DNA of 64,000 nucleotides from Atribacterota bacterium (GTDB lineage Bacteria > Atribacterota > Atribacteria > Atribacterales > Caldatribacteriaceae), in contig JBDIWM010000001.1 of the NCBI GenBank assembly GCA_039638595.1, positions 85,633 through 149,632 of the forward strand, in the 5' to 3' direction. Every line of letters starts with the position of its first letter. The stretch's first letter is position 1. This document shows positions 45,530 through 55,553 of the stretch, in pieces. The notes under the pieces are model-generated. The model was not told the origin of the DNA, did no database searches, and was given only the letters and a program-made list of their open reading frames with translations. Made by a program: the position numbers and the translations under genes.

Positions 45530-46505
45530 GCTGAGCGTGCCTCCATTCCATCATATCCACAAACGCTTCAAGGCGCGTGACCAGACCTGCTTCACCAGTA
45601 TGCTCATCAATCTCCAACCGCAAATAGGGAACGGTGTCTCTTTCCCGCTTAATCCATCGCTCAATGAGTTCTCCCACCAGGGAATCAGGACCACACTCAA
45701 AAGAGACCATATGAATATAACCTTTCACACTGGGGTCTTTCTCTACAAGATACGCCAGAGCCGTCCCGATTATTTCATTGGAAATGGTCCAGAAACTCGG
45801 CTTCCTCACGAACCTTAGATAATCTCTGACTTTCTGCTCCTCAACCATGTCTTGGGTGATGACGCCATATCCCAGAGAATGAATTTTTTGGACAACGTTC
45901 ATGTTAATATAGCTATCACTGGTGAGGTAAGTATGCCCAAGGAGAAGAACTTTTTTCTCCCTTGGCGCGTAAAGAGGTTTCTGGTCAATAAGATTTTCCG
46001 GGAAAAAGCCTTTTTTTAGTTCCTTCCGATAAAACCGATGCGCATTCTCTGCTTTTTCCAAAGCTCGCAGGATTTTCTTCTCGCTCTTCTCCCATTTTTT
46101 TCCCAACTCGAGAAACCCTCTTCGCCAACCCCGAATACCAGCCTCTCGTACATTCACTTCCCCATCGATGAGCCGCTCCGGTGAAACTCCAAAGAGATTT
46201 CGCACCAAATCCGGCAAACCCAAAATCTTAGGACAGTTATACTCCCCCTTATAGAAACTCACCATGCGAGGAACAAAGAGAAAATCAACCCTATCCTTTA
46301 GGGAAAGCACGTGTCCCAGAAAAACTTTGACTGGAAAACAAATCTCCTCCACTCCATAAGTGAGACCACGTTGCACGATCAGTTTATTGGTGGGAGGCGA
46401 AACCACCACCTCAAGACCGAGTTCTTCCAGAAAGGTCTTCCATAGATGATAAAAGCGGTAAAAAAGTAAACCCCTGGGAATGCCCACCTTCAGATTCAAA
46501 CGCAT
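45495..46505 (-). CDS. Acyl-CoA dehydratase activase-related protein (COG3580)
   Basis: About 336 residues, paralogous to its neighbour: 'VGIPRGLLFYRFYHLWKTFL', 'LTYGVEEICFPVKVFLGHV', 'YNCPKILGLPDLV', 'SFECGPDSLVGELI' and 'LEIDEHTGEAGLVTRLEAF'. The Cys residues are conserved with an iron-sulfur role in mind. Start at ATG 46505 with AAGGGG upstream. The three genes are one operon, without a nearby dehydratase catalytic subunit. Confidence 0.85.
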   Translation of the reverse strand: MRLNLKVGIPRGLLFYRFYHLWKTFLEELGLEVVVSPPTNKLIVQRGLTYGVEEICFPVKVFLGHVLSLKDRVDFLFVPRMVSFYKGEYNCPKILGLPDLVRNLFGVSPERLIDGEVNVREAGIRGWRRGFLELGKKWEKSEKKILRALEKAENAHRFYRKELKKGFFPENLIDQKPLYAPREKKVLLLGHTYLTSDSYINMNVVQKIHSLGYGVITQDMVEEQKVRDYLRFVRKPSFWTISNEIIGTALAYLVEKDPSVKGYIHMVSFECGPDSLVGELIERWIKRERDTVPYLRLEIDEHTGEAGLVTRLEAFVDMMEWRHAQRESNLSSSFAS

Positions 46506-46528
46506 CACCCCTTTGGTATTATACCCAT

Positions 46529-47611
46529 TTACCGCAGAAAAGACAAAAAAATTCCACTTAAGCGTTCTAACTCTTCCATGCTGACACCCTCCCGCCGAGA
46601 ATGGGCTAAGGCTAAATCTCCAGCGCCAAAAACAACACTTGTAATCCCCTTCATAAAGAGATAAGTGGCATCGGTCCAGGAGGGCATACCGCCATAAATA
46701 GCCTCTTTATGGGTGACACTTTCCACCGCTTGCTTCAGCCTCCGCACTACGATTTCTTCCGTTCCGATTTCCCAAGCTGGATTTTCATCCTCTACAGTAA
46801 TGATAACTGGATACCGTTCCTGGAGAGCCATAATGGCATCCTTCATCAACTCAACCGAATAAGGAGGAGGAAAGGGAAAAGCACATTGAATACGACACCA
46901 ATCTGGAATCACGTAACTTGATTCCCCTCCTTCCATTTTTCCCCACATCAGTCGAAGTGGAGGCACAAAAAGGGGGTTAGTCGATAAAGCACTGACAATC
47001 TCCTGGCTCTCCTCGATAATCTTTCGGCCAATATCCAGGGCATTCTTCCCCAACGAGGGATACGCGCCATGTCCTCCTAATCCTTCGATCTCCATTTGCA
47101 CCTCAACATCACCGGCAAAAGCGGTACAGAGGGAAAAGCTTGTGGGCTCAAGAACAATGGCACCCTCGAAAGGATGTGGAGGAACAAAATGCCAGGAACC
47201 AGCTCCACTCGTTTCTTCTTCGGAAAAGAAAACCACTTCGGCTGGGCCACGGAATTGGCTCAGTGCGTACAATAAAGCAGCAATTTGCCCGCGAGCATCA
47301 ATGGCACCTGCCCCAAAGACGAACCCATTGCGATAAAAAAAACCAGGCTTCCGACCCATGTACTGTACATCAACGTGACTGGCAAAAAGAAAGGGAGAAC
47401 ACCCTCTTCGAGCATAGAGGTTCCATTTCCCCAACTGGTATTCCTGCCAGTAAAGATGGCGAAAATCACATTCCTGTAAAAATTCGGCAATCCACAAAAG
47501 AACGTTTCGCTCCTCACCGCTTCTTCCCTCTATACCAAGAAGCGTCTCCAAAATTGCTCCAAAACTCAGCTGGTTTTCATCTCCTTGACCATTCGCACCC
47601 ACTTGCCCCAC
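46529..47611 (-). CDS. M20-family zinc peptidase/deacylase
   Basis: Up to 360 residues. 'LFASHVDVQY', 'FGAGAIDARGQIAALL', 'FFSEEETSGAGSWHF' and 'IVLEPTS' give the M20 zinc and catalytic residues (His, Asp, Glu-Glu, Glu), and 'GGHGAYPSLGKNALD' the dimer domain His. Family members cleave dipeptides or acyl groups (ArgE, DapE, LysK types). The GTG start at 47611 overlaps the GNAT stop by 46 bases; a TTG at 47551 with GGAG five bases upstream is a better-placed start. Confidence 0.88.
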   Translation of the reverse strand: MGQVGANGQGDENQLSFGAILETLLGIEGRSGEERNVLLWIAEFLQECDFRHLYWQEYQLGKWNLYARRGCSPFLFASHVDVQYMGRKPGFFYRNGFVFGAGAIDARGQIAALLYALSQFRGPAEVVFFSEEETSGAGSWHFVPPHPFEGAIVLEPTSFSLCTAFAGDVEVQMEIEGLGGHGAYPSLGKNALDIGRKIIEESQEIVSALSTNPLFVPPLRLMWGKMEGGESSYVIPDWCRIQCAFPFPPPYSVELMKDAIMALQERYPVIITVEDENPAWEIGTEEIVVRRLKQAVESVTHKEAIYGGMPSWTDATYLFMKGITSVVFGAGDLALAHSRREGVSMEELERLSGIFLSFLR

Positions 47612-48057
47612 TGCCCCTCTTTCTCAAAACCTCGGTGAGTGTAGAAAGCTAACGCCCTGATATTTTTTTCCCCCACCCATAAACCCACCCGATTCCTCCC
47701 CTGAACCCGGGCATATTCCAAAGCCGAAGCAAAGAGTAAATCTCCCACTTTCTTCCCCTGATACTCGGGTTCAACCACAAACTCATGAATTTCTCCAATA
47801 ATTTCTTGGCCCTCCTCCCAGCGGCTGTGGATGCTAATAAAACCGACTACCTTTTTCCCATCCACAGCCAGCAAAAATCCTGCCGGATCACCCCGCCACA
47901 GCCACAAAAGATAGCTCCGTATCCGTTCTCGCTGCACATACGCATACTCGGATAATTCCTGATACGCCTTTTGGTAAAGCTCTATAAGTGATTCCAGATT
48001 TTCTTTCAATTCTTCACAGCTCAACGTCACCAGCTGAAGAGAAACCATCTCAGCCAC
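47566..48057 (-). CDS. GNAT-family N-acetyltransferase
   Basis: A 163-residue GNAT protein with motif A 'IHEFVVEPEYQGKKVGDLLF' (acetyl-CoA loop Q-x-x-G-x-G-like, here QGKKVG), motif B 'ALAFYTHRGFEKEGQW' and a first strand 'FLLAVDGKKVVGFISIHSR'. The acceptor (amine or N-terminus) is unknown. It lies upstream of the M20 peptidase on the same strand and overlaps it. Confidence 0.87.
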   Translation of the reverse strand: MAEMVSLQLVTLSCEELKENLESLIELYQKAYQELSEYAYVQRERIRSYLLWLWRGDPAGFLLAVDGKKVVGFISIHSRWEEGQEIIGEIHEFVVEPEYQGKKVGDLLFASALEYARVQGRNRVGLWVGEKNIRALAFYTHRGFEKEGQWGKWVRMVKEMKTS

Positions 48058-48177
48058 TCCTCATTCATTGTACAAAGTACCCATCATTTTTCACAAATTT
48101 GCCACAAACGAGCCAAAAAATCGCCACAGATCAATACTACGATGGGTACAACCAAATCAACTGAAGGAGGTCGTGCC

Positions 48178-48693
48178 ATGAAAAAACTTGGGATTCTTTT
48201 ACTCGTGGTGGTTTCTCTGGTCGGTATTCTAAGCACCCTTGTTTTTGCAGACCCTCGCTGGGGCGGGCCAAAAATGCCTGGCATGGGTATACGATGGAAC
48301 CAGGTGGATGAACCATTTCCGAGGAGAAAACCTCTTTTCGGCGTTACCCTAACCACAGAGCAGAAAAAAAAGATTCTGGACATCCAGAAAAAGAACCTGG
48401 AAACCATCCAGAACCTGCATAATCAGATTCAGGTTGCACAGCTGGCATTACAGGAATTGAGTCTGAAACCAACAAGCCCAGAAACCGCCGAACAAATTCG
48501 AGCCAAAATGAAAGAAATCATGAATTTGAGCAAACAGATTCAAGATGTCCACCACACCATGGATCAGGAATTACTCGATCTCCTTACTCTAGAACAACTA
48601 ATCCAGCTCATCCCAAACGAAGCCTGGGGACCATACAGAAAAGGCATTTCCGATTTTAGACCAGGACCAATGTGTTTTAGGAAACGGTGGTAA
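48178..48693 (+). CDS. Periplasmic Spy/CpxP-like stress protein
   Basis: A 171-residue exported protein: signal peptide 'LGILLLVVVSLVGILSTLVFA', then a helical region that begins with 'VTLTTEQKKKILDIQKKN', the LTxxQ signature of the Spy/CpxP family. These act as periplasmic chaperones or metal-responsive repressors of envelope stress kinases. The ATG at 48178 has AAGGAGG. A two-component system follows after a terminator, the same neighbourhood as cpxP-cpxRA. Confidence 0.8.
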   Translation: MKKLGILLLVVVSLVGILSTLVFADPRWGGPKMPGMGIRWNQVDEPFPRRKPLFGVTLTTEQKKKILDIQKKNLETIQNLHNQIQVAQLALQELSLKPTSPETAEQIRAKMKEIMNLSKQIQDVHHTMDQELLDLLTLEQLIQLIPNEAWGPYRKGISDFRPGPMCFRKRW

Positions 48694-48696
48694 AAT

Positions 48697-48721
48697 AAAA
48701 AGGGGGGAGCCCCCCTTTTTC
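48697..48721 (+). terminator. Terminator after the Spy-like gene
   Basis: A hairpin of six G and six C flanked by A5/T5 (stem 48697-48707 with 48710-48720) lies just after the stop. It is symmetrical and ends in a five-T run, so it is a strong terminator that separates the Spy-like gene from the regulator. Confidence 0.92.
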
Positions 48722-48749
48722 TGAAGAGTACGAAGCGAGGCGTAAAACT

Positions 48750-49433
48750 GTGAACTCAATTCTCATAGTCGATGACGAGAAAGCGGTATGTGATCTTCTC
48801 AAGATGTATTTAGAAAAAGAGGGATTTGAGGTGACGGTAGCCCATGATGGCGAAGAAGCTCTGAAAAAAGTCCAGCAAAATCAGCCCAGCCTCATTCTCT
48901 TAGACCTCATGCTTCCTAAAAAGGATGGGTGGACCGTTTGTCGGGAAATTCGCAAAATATCGGATGTTCCCATCATCATGCTCACGGCCCGAGGAGAGGA
49001 GTTTGACCGAATTTTGGGGTTGGAATTGGGAGCCGACGATTACGTCCCGAAACCGTTCAGTCCCCGAGAAGTAGTGGCTCGGGTCAAAGCCGTGCTCCGC
49101 CGAACCCAAATGCACGAAGAGGGAAAAACCAAACACCTCGACTATGGATACCTCTGTATCGACTATGAAGCCCGTATGGTGAAAGTCAAGGGGAGAGAGC
49201 TGACACTGACTCCCAAAGAGTTTGAATTGCTCTGGTTCTTAGCCAGAAACCCTTCCCGTGCCTATAATCGGGAAAAACTCTTAGAACTTATATGGGATTA
49301 CGACTTTGCTGGAGATACCCGCACAGTAGACACACACATCAAGCGCCTTCGGGAAAAGCTAGAAGAAGCTGGTGCTCCTCCCTGCATCAAGACTGTCTGG
49401 GGATACGGGTATAAATTCGAGATTGAGTCCTGA
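48750..49433 (+). CDS. OmpR-family response regulator
   Basis: A 227-residue regulator: receiver with Asp52 ('LILLDLMLPKKDGW'), Thr and Lys switch residues ('IIMLTARGEEFD', 'YVPKPFSPRE'), then a winged-helix DNA-binding domain ('LTLTPKEFELLWFLARNPSR', 'VDTHIKRLREKL', 'TVWGYGYKF'). The GTG start follows GAGGCG. Its TGA overlaps the kinase ATG (TGATG). It probably controls the upstream Spy-like gene or itself. Confidence 0.95.
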   Translation: MNSILIVDDEKAVCDLLKMYLEKEGFEVTVAHDGEEALKKVQQNQPSLILLDLMLPKKDGWTVCREIRKISDVPIIMLTARGEEFDRILGLELGADDYVPKPFSPREVVARVKAVLRRTQMHEEGKTKHLDYGYLCIDYEARMVKVKGRELTLTPKEFELLWFLARNPSRAYNREKLLELIWDYDFAGDTRTVDTHIKRLREKLEEAGAPPCIKTVWGYGYKFEIES

Positions 49434-51223
49434 TGAGAAAAAGTCTCTTCGCCAAACTCCTCTTTTCCCATCTTCTGGTCATCATGGTATCGTACTTCAT
49501 TCTGGGGTTCAGCCTTTCACTCCTTTTCAGCCGCTACTATTTTTCACTTCAAGAAAAAGAGCTGATGAAGCGAGGAGAAAGCCTGGTCGATATCCTCACC
49601 CAGAACCCTGATCTCCGATTTGAAGTCTCTGAGGTTGCACGTCAACTGGCACGGGAGGGGATTTTCATCAACATAATGAGTAAAGAGGACTTGCTACGAG
49701 AGCGGCTCCTTCCCCCTCGAGGTTTTATGCGTCGCATGTGGGGCAAAGTTGCCGAAACCGATTTGCCCCAAAAGATTTGGGAAAAAATTGCAAGGCGAGA
49801 ATACGCCTCTTGGCAAAATTTCCATCCTGTGCTTCGTCAGAACATCCTGAGTGTTGCCCTTCCCCTTGAGAGGAGAGGGAAAATAGTTGCCGCACTCATT
49901 CTTTCTCTCCCCCTAACCAGCGTGGAAACCACCATTAAAACCGTAGAGTACTTCCTCTTCTTCTCCAGCCTCATCTCTCTTGGGCTTTCTTTGTTTGTCG
50001 CTTTCTTATCCTCCTCCTCCCTAACCCGTCCCCTTAAAAAGATGAGCACCGTTGCCCGACAGCTTGCTCGGGGAAACTTTCAGGAAAAAATCAAAATTGA
50101 GACCCAGGATGAAGTTGGTCAACTGGCTCAGGATTTCAATATCCTCTCCGAAGCTCTAAAGGAAACCATCAGAAAACTCCAAGAAGAAAAGGATCGTACC
50201 GAAAACATCGTTCTCCACATGTCCGAAGGTGTCCTTGCCATCGACGGAGAAAAAAACATCGTTTCTATGAATCCCACCTTTCGTAAAACACTGACCATCC
50301 AGGAAAAAGCCATATCCCATCTCCGGGACCTTCATCTTGGAGAGGAAATTGAAATACTTTTCGAAGAAGTCCTCAAGACGGGCCAGGAACAAGAAAAGGA
50401 AGTGAGTCTTGGGGATAAGTACGTTATTTTCCATATTACTCCTCTCAAGGAAAATGGGACCGCCAAAGGCGCTGTTGCTGTCGTTCAGGATATTACCGAA
50501 CTGCGCAAAGTAGACCGATTGCGGCGAGAATTCATTGCCAATGTTTCCCACGAATTGCGTACACCTCTAACCTCCATACAGGGTTTTCTGGAAGCAGCGA
50601 TTGACCAGGTCATTTCTCTGGAAGAATTTAAAGAAAAATATCTCCCTCTCATTCACAGCGAAACGCTCCGTCTTTCCCGACTCATCCATGACCTTTTGGA
50701 CCTTTCCCTTATGGAATCTGGGAAAATCCAGTGGAAGATGGGAGGTGTTTTAGTGTGCCAGGTAGTTCATCGGGTTATCGCCAAACTTTCCCCTCTATCC
50801 TCAACACGCCAGGTTGTCATTCGAGAAGAACTCGAAGACAATCTTCCTCCGGTTTTGGGAAACGAAGACCGGCTGGAACAGGTCTTCACCAACCTCCTCC
50901 ACAACGCCATTCTCTTTTCATCGCCGGGAAGTTCCATCACCGTCAGCGGACGAATTCAGGAACGGAATCTTCTTTTCTTTGTGCGTGACCATGGCTCAGG
51001 TATACCTCCCCAGGACCTTCCTTACATTTTTGAGCGCTTCTACCGGGTGGAGAAGTCCCGTTCCCGGGAAAGTGGAGGAACGGGTCTTGGCCTTGCCATT
51101 ACTAAACAAATTATCGAACATCACGGAGGGAAAATCTGGGTGGAAAGTGTGCTCAACCAGGGCACAACGTTCTTTTTTACCCTTCCTCTTTTCCCTTCAC
51201 CTTTGCACCAAAGTCCGACGTAA
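49433..51223 (+). CDS. Membrane sensor histidine kinase
   Basis: A 596-residue kinase. Two membrane segments (about 12-34 and 170-193) enclose a periplasmic sensor domain of about 130 residues. HAMP ('LTRPLKKMSTVARQLARGNF'), a PAS domain (about 255-360), and the catalytic core follow: His373 in 'NVSHELRTPLTSI', N box 'NLLHNAILFSSP', 'VRDHGSGIPP', 'FERFYRVEKSRSR' and 'GTGLGLAITKQIIEHHGG'. The layout matches PhoR/WalK. It pairs with the regulator just upstream. Confidence 0.95.
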   Translation: MRKSLFAKLLFSHLLVIMVSYFILGFSLSLLFSRYYFSLQEKELMKRGESLVDILTQNPDLRFEVSEVARQLAREGIFINIMSKEDLLRERLLPPRGFMRRMWGKVAETDLPQKIWEKIARREYASWQNFHPVLRQNILSVALPLERRGKIVAALILSLPLTSVETTIKTVEYFLFFSSLISLGLSLFVAFLSSSSLTRPLKKMSTVARQLARGNFQEKIKIETQDEVGQLAQDFNILSEALKETIRKLQEEKDRTENIVLHMSEGVLAIDGEKNIVSMNPTFRKTLTIQEKAISHLRDLHLGEEIEILFEEVLKTGQEQEKEVSLGDKYVIFHITPLKENGTAKGAVAVVQDITELRKVDRLRREFIANVSHELRTPLTSIQGFLEAAIDQVISLEEFKEKYLPLIHSETLRLSRLIHDLLDLSLMESGKIQWKMGGVLVCQVVHRVIAKLSPLSSTRQVVIREELEDNLPPVLGNEDRLEQVFTNLLHNAILFSSPGSSITVSGRIQERNLLFFVRDHGSGIPPQDLPYIFERFYRVEKSRSRESGGTGLGLAITKQIIEHHGGKIWVESVLNQGTTFFFTLPLFPSPLHQSPT

Positions 51224-51703
51224 GACTTGCTCCAAACCCAGCGCCAGCGTTCCACCTAAAAGGGCGGTGACGAGTTGTGGAATCTGCATTGCTTGTGCCA
51301 CAGGACCCGGAACCTTCACCAGAAACGTGACAGCCTGAGAAAGCAGAAGGTACTTTACCAGAGCACCAGCAATAATACCGACGATTTTCCAAAGGAAGGT
51401 GCGCCTGGTCAAAAAAGCGCCAAAGATGATCACCAGCACGGCATTCCCCACCATGATAAAAGGAATCATCGGTGCCAGAGGAGGAGGAAGAATACCTCTT
51501 GAAAACGCTATCCAGGGAGTGAAAAAACCAATGATCACCCCGCTCCCAATGCCTTGGAAAATGGTGGCTAAGAGTAAAACCATATTGACCAGCGGCCCCG
51601 TTACCAGCTGCGGGAAACCCAGCATTTGAATCACGAGCACCAGAGCAAAAAGGAGCGCTGTCCCTGTAATCCACCGGATTCGATTTTCCTTTTCTCTCTG
51701 CAC
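51197..51703 (-). CDS. ECF transporter S-component-like membrane protein
   Basis: A 168-residue protein with five or six membrane segments and Gly/Pro-rich turns ('IFQGIGSGVIIGFFTPWIAF', 'LPPPLAPMIPFIMVGNAV'). The size and pattern suit S-components of energy-coupling factor vitamin transporters, but no ATPase or EcfT gene is near and the substrate is unknown. The GTG start is weakly supported. It overlaps the kinase gene convergently by 27 bases. Confidence 0.7.
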   Translation of the reverse strand: MQREKENRIRWITGTALLFALVLVIQMLGFPQLVTGPLVNMVLLLATIFQGIGSGVIIGFFTPWIAFSRGILPPPLAPMIPFIMVGNAVLVIIFGAFLTRRTFLWKIVGIIAGALVKYLLLSQAVTFLVKVPGPVAQAMQIPQLVTALLGGTLALGLEQVLRRTLVQR

Positions 51704-51720
51704 CTATCTCACCCCAGATA

Positions 51721-52242
51721 TCATTTCCCTTTCACATAAAGATAGAGGTTGTATTCACTATCAGATGCCACAGGAACCCAGGAAGGTAGTTTCCATACGT
51801 AGGAAACAATCCTTGCTCCATCTTTCAGTTCTCGGTGAAACTTTTCCTGCAAACGTTCATTGACGTGAGAAAAAAGGAAAATAGTGACCACATCAGCCCC
51901 ATGAAGAGGAACAGTGTGAAGATTCCCAAAAATGAGCCGTACTCGCGAAATACAACCAGAAAAAAATACTCGCAGGATTGCCAAAAGATAAAGCCACGGG
52001 TTCAACTCCACTCCCACCGCCTGAGCCCCATATTCTCGTGCCGCACAGACCAGAATCCTTCCATCTCCACATCCCAGGTCATAGAGTATTTCCTCGGGCT
52101 TAAGCCCACTCATTTCCAGCATCCTCCGTACCCTTTTCATATCGGTCGGCTGCCAGGGGATACCATGGAAAAAGAGCGGAAAGAGCCAGAAAAAAAAGAC
52201 AATAAAGACAACCAAAAAGAGTGCTCCTAAAAAAAGCATCAT
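51721..52242 (-). CDS. Membrane-anchored class I methyltransferase
   Basis: A 173-residue protein: an N-terminal membrane segment ('[19 protein letters not shown]'), then an AdoMet domain with motif I '[17 protein letters not shown]' and '[14 protein letters not shown]', and '[15 protein letters not shown]'. The substrate is not evident. Its ATG overlaps the lipA stop (ATGA), so it is the third gene of the lipB-lipA transcript. Confidence 0.85.
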   Translation of the reverse strand: MMLFLGALFLVVFIVFFFWLFPLFFHGIPWQPTDMKRVRRMLEMSGLKPEEILYDLGCGDGRILVCAAREYGAQAVGVELNPWLYLLAILRVFFSGCISRVRLIFGNLHTVPLHGADVVTIFLFSHVNERLQEKFHRELKDGARIVSYVWKLPSWVPVASDSEYNLYLYVKGK

Positions 52243-53087
52243 TTTGCCTCCATAAAGTGTTCCGCACGATACGAACTCCTCACAAAAGGACCACTGGCCA
52301 CTCCCCGGAAACCAAGCTCATAGGCCTTCTCTTCATAAAAGGCAAACTTTGAGGGCGGGATATACTCCCTAACCGGGAGATGGTTCATCGAGGGACGCAG
52401 ATACTGCCCGATGGTCACAACGTCACAGTCGGCCCTTCGCAAATCGGATAACACCGCAAGGACCTCCTTTTCGGTTTCACCCAAACCCACCATAAACCCG
52501 GATTTGGTCAAAACCGAGGGAAACAACGCTTTAAATCTTTGCAGAACAAAGAGAGAACGTTCATACTGTGCTTTCGGTCTCACGGTGGGGTAAAGACGGG
52601 GAACCGTCTCCACGTTATGGTTGAACACGTCAGGAAGATTTCTCCGAAAAACCGTTAGGGATTCCTCCCGACCTTGAAAATCAGGAGTGAGAATTTCAAT
52701 AGTTGCCAAAGGAAGAGCCATTCGCAACGCCTTGATAACCCGGACGAAATGCCCGGCTCCTCCATCGGGAAGGTCATCTCGAGTCACCGAAGTCACCACT
52801 ACATGCTTGAGCGCAAGCGCCCTGGCAGCCTGTGCCACCCGGATCGGCTCTTTCGGATCGGGCGGTAATGGTTGACCCTTTTTCACTGCGCAGAAACCAC
52901 AGTTTCTTGTACAGATCTCCCCCAAGATGAGAAACGTCGCCATGCCCCTTCCAAAACATTCACCAATATTCGGACAGCGAGCACTTTCACAGACCGTATG
53001 CAAGGCTAAAGAACGGAGTACCACTTCTACGTTGTCCCCGTGCGAAGCCGGAAATCGCCGTTTAATCCAGGAGGGCAATTCACTCAT
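52239..53087 (-). CDS. lipA: Lipoyl synthase
   Basis: A radical-SAM enzyme that inserts two sulfurs into octanoyl-protein. The 282-residue protein has the auxiliary-cluster motif '[13 protein letters not shown]', the radical-SAM CxxxCxxC in '[13 protein letters not shown]' and the C-terminal Arg-Ser-Ser-Tyr in '[10 protein letters not shown]'. Its ATG overlaps lipB (ATGA). Confidence 0.97.
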   Translation of the reverse strand: MSELPSWIKRRFPASHGDNVEVVLRSLALHTVCESARCPNIGECFGRGMATFLILGEICTRNCGFCAVKKGQPLPPDPKEPIRVAQAARALALKHVVVTSVTRDDLPDGGAGHFVRVIKALRMALPLATIEILTPDFQGREESLTVFRRNLPDVFNHNVETVPRLYPTVRPKAQYERSLFVLQRFKALFPSVLTKSGFMVGLGETEKEVLAVLSDLRRADCDVVTIGQYLRPSMNHLPVREYIPPSKFAFYEEKAYELGFRGVASGPFVRSSYRAEHFMEAK

Positions 53088-53809
53088 AGGGCAACTCCTT
53101 TACCCAAAACAATCCCAAAATCTTCCTGCACTTCTTGCACTGCAAAACCCAAAACCACTCCTATGGCCTCCGCAATATCCTTCTTCATGATATACCGCTC
53201 TTCCCAAGAATACCTATTTCCGGCAACATGTTCAAGGGATGTGACCCCCTTATCACGAATCCCACAGGGAATAATGTACTGAAAATGGGTAAGATTTGGG
53301 GAAATATTCAGCGCAAACCCATGGTACGTAACCCAGCGTCGTACCGCAATACCAATGGCAGCAATCTTCTCTGGATTCTCTCTGTTCACCCAAACGCCGG
53401 TATGAGGAGGATATCGAAAACCTTCCACATGGGAACGACGCAGAAAAAGAATTAAGGCTTCCTCCAGTGCCCGCAGAAAAGCATGAACATCTTTCTGCCA
53501 GAAACGCAGATTGACGATAGGATACCCCACAATTTGTCCTGGACCATGATAGGTAATATCTCCACCCCGCTCCACTTCGTAAACCTCTATTCCTTCTCGC
53601 CGCAGAATCTCCTCACTCACCAGAAGATTTTTTCTTGACGCCGAGCGGCCCAGAGTAAAAACTGGCGGATGTTCAAGGAGAAGCAGAACTCCAGGCAAAT
53701 CATTTTGCACCACATATTCCCAGAGTTTTTTCTGTAAATCCAACGCCTGATTATAATCAACCACGCTCCGGTAACGTTTGTACCAAAGCGTATATTTTCC
53801 CAATTCCAT
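53084..53809 (-). CDS. lipB: Octanoyltransferase
   Basis: LipB moves octanoyl from acyl carrier protein to lipoyl domains, and LipA then makes lipoate. The protein (about 241 residues) shows '[14 protein letters not shown]', '[19 protein letters not shown]', '[20 protein letters not shown]' with the catalytic Lys, and the Cys in '[16 protein letters not shown]'. ATG at 53809 is next to a GTG at 53812. Start of the lipB-lipA-methyltransferase operon. Confidence 0.96.
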   Translation of the reverse strand: MELGKYTLWYKRYRSVVDYNQALDLQKKLWEYVVQNDLPGVLLLLEHPPVFTLGRSASRKNLLVSEEILRREGIEVYEVERGGDITYHGPGQIVGYPIVNLRFWQKDVHAFLRALEEALILFLRRSHVEGFRYPPHTGVWVNRENPEKIAAIGIAVRRWVTYHGFALNISPNLTHFQYIIPCGIRDKGVTSLEHVAGNRYSWEERYIMKKDIAEAIGVVLGFAVQEVQEDFGIVLGKGVAL

Positions 53810-54064
53810 CACTCACTCAACCGTAAACCAGATACCAGAGAAACAATAATCACAACAAATAAACCCTAAAAAAGGAAATGCAACCATCGCCTTTCAATCC
53901 GGCTTACCCAGCGATGTGCCGAACGAGAATCAGATACTGCTTTCTCCCAGCACTTTTGGTAACCACACATTTTCTATTTTAGCAAACTCCCAGTGGAAAT
54001 ACTACATAATCTAAAACGGACTTCAACTTACCCTTACCATTTTTAGATTAAGTCTTGTCGCCCT

Positions 54065-54098
54065 CAAAAATAAGGAGCCCGAGCGCTCAGGCCCCTTA
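54065..54098 (-). terminator. Terminator of the sugar ABC operon
   Basis: An imperfect 13-bp stem (54072-54084 with 54085-54097) is followed on the minus strand by ATTTTT. It lies just after the substrate-binding protein stop at 54106. Confidence 0.8.
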
Positions 54099-54105
54099 AA
54101 AGCAC

Positions 54106-55486
54106 CTATTTCTTCAACCACTCTTTCGGTGGAGCTAACCTCTTGACACGGTTTTCCACTTCTTTGATCGCTGCATCAGCTGACATTTCCTGGCTCCATA
54201 CCTTATGCAGGTGCTCCTGCCACATCTCACTCAGAACAAACGTGTTAGAATTTGAAGTCCACCGTAATGCAGCGTACTCTTCCAGATTCTTACTCACCAC
54301 CGGTCGGCAGGTCCCCTGCCCCCAAGCATTAGTCCGTTCAACGATTTGTGGATCGTTCCAGACTGAGTTCCGAACCAGAGTCTGGTTGTTGTATTTTGCC
54401 GAAGCAACCAGCGTGACTGGCTTACTAGATGCCCACTCCATGAACAACCAGGCCGCCTTCTTGTGCTGAGACGCAGCGTTCATGGCAATAGACCAGGCCC
54501 AGATGTTGGACTCAATCCCAGCCGGTCCCTTAGGAACATAAATTGCCTTCCACTTTCCAACAATTTGGCTAAAAGCTGGATCTTCCAGCTCTGCTCCCCA
54601 GTGGTCTGCATCAATCTGCATCACAGCCTTTCCAGAAGCAAAGGCATCTTTCACATCGTACCAGTCGAGAGTTGGCCAATCCTTTGGACCAAAGTCTCTC
54701 AGGAGCTTCGTCCAGAGGTCAGACATCTGAACCACTGCCTCGCTATAAATACTCGGATTACCGCTTTCGTCAAAATCTTTGCCACCATAAGAGGTAAAGA
54801 GACTCAGATACGCAGAGTTAACCGTGCAGCCCCCTTTACCCCCCGGCATGTATACGGCAACATGTCCGTGATCCCATCGGCATCAAAGCCTGCTTTGACT
54901 TTTTTAGTAGCCTCGTAAAGCTCGTCAAGAGTCTCCGGAGGCGTTACACCGTACTTATCCAGAATGTCAGAACGATAGTAAAGACAGTAGGCTTCAACCT
55001 GGTATGGAATCGCATATAGATTACCCGCCACCTTACTGGCCTCAATGGTCATCGGAAAGAAATCGTTAAGGTCGTAAAATGCGGGATCGGTAAGGAAGGG
55101 ATCCTCTAGATACGCATTGAGTGGTTCCAAAAAGCCTCCAGAAATGAATTTCCAGTTCAGCATTGGAGAAGACATGACAATATCAAATTCTGGCGACTTT
55201 CCAGTCAGAACCACCGTTTGTCTTTCAAAAAATTGTTGTTCCGGTAAAACCAACGTATTAACCTTAATCCCGGTTAAACTTTCAAATTCACCAATCAGCG
55301 CTTCAAACGTAGCTTGCATAGGGTGTTTGCACAGTAAAAGATTGATGGTTTCTCCCTCAAACTGCCGCCAGTTAACCTTCGCATTCTCAAAAACCGCTTT
55401 ATCAAGTTCCCCTTGAGCAAAAGCTAGACTCCCAATCCACAACACCACAAAACCAAAATCAACAACATAGACATTTTTCTAAACAT
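54106..55486 (-). pseudogene. Sugar ABC transporter substrate-binding protein, two frameshifts
   Basis: A solute-binding protein of the bacterial family 1 (maltose/multiple-sugar) type. The reading frame changes twice. Near the N-terminus, 'MFRKMSMLLILVLWCCGLG' in one frame and 'SLAFAQGELDKA' in the next make a signal peptide if one G is added at 55431-55433. In the middle, '...ITDMLPYT' and '...CTVNSAYLSLFTSYGG' join if one G is added in the runs at 54830-54834 or 54839-54844. The rest is intact ('WKFISGGFLEPLNAYLEDPF', 'WAWSIAMNAASQHKKAAWLF'). This could be sequencing error or decay. Confidence 0.85.
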
Positions 55487-55553
55487 AAACACTGCACCCC
55501 CATTTTCAAATTTATTTTCAAAGCCTCTCCAGTTAAATACGCTCGATCTCTTC

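Noticed and set aside
51177..51674. 165-codon minus-strand frame within the ECF-like gene
   Set aside because: A shadow of the membrane protein in another frame; Gly/Cys/Ser-rich and without membrane pattern.
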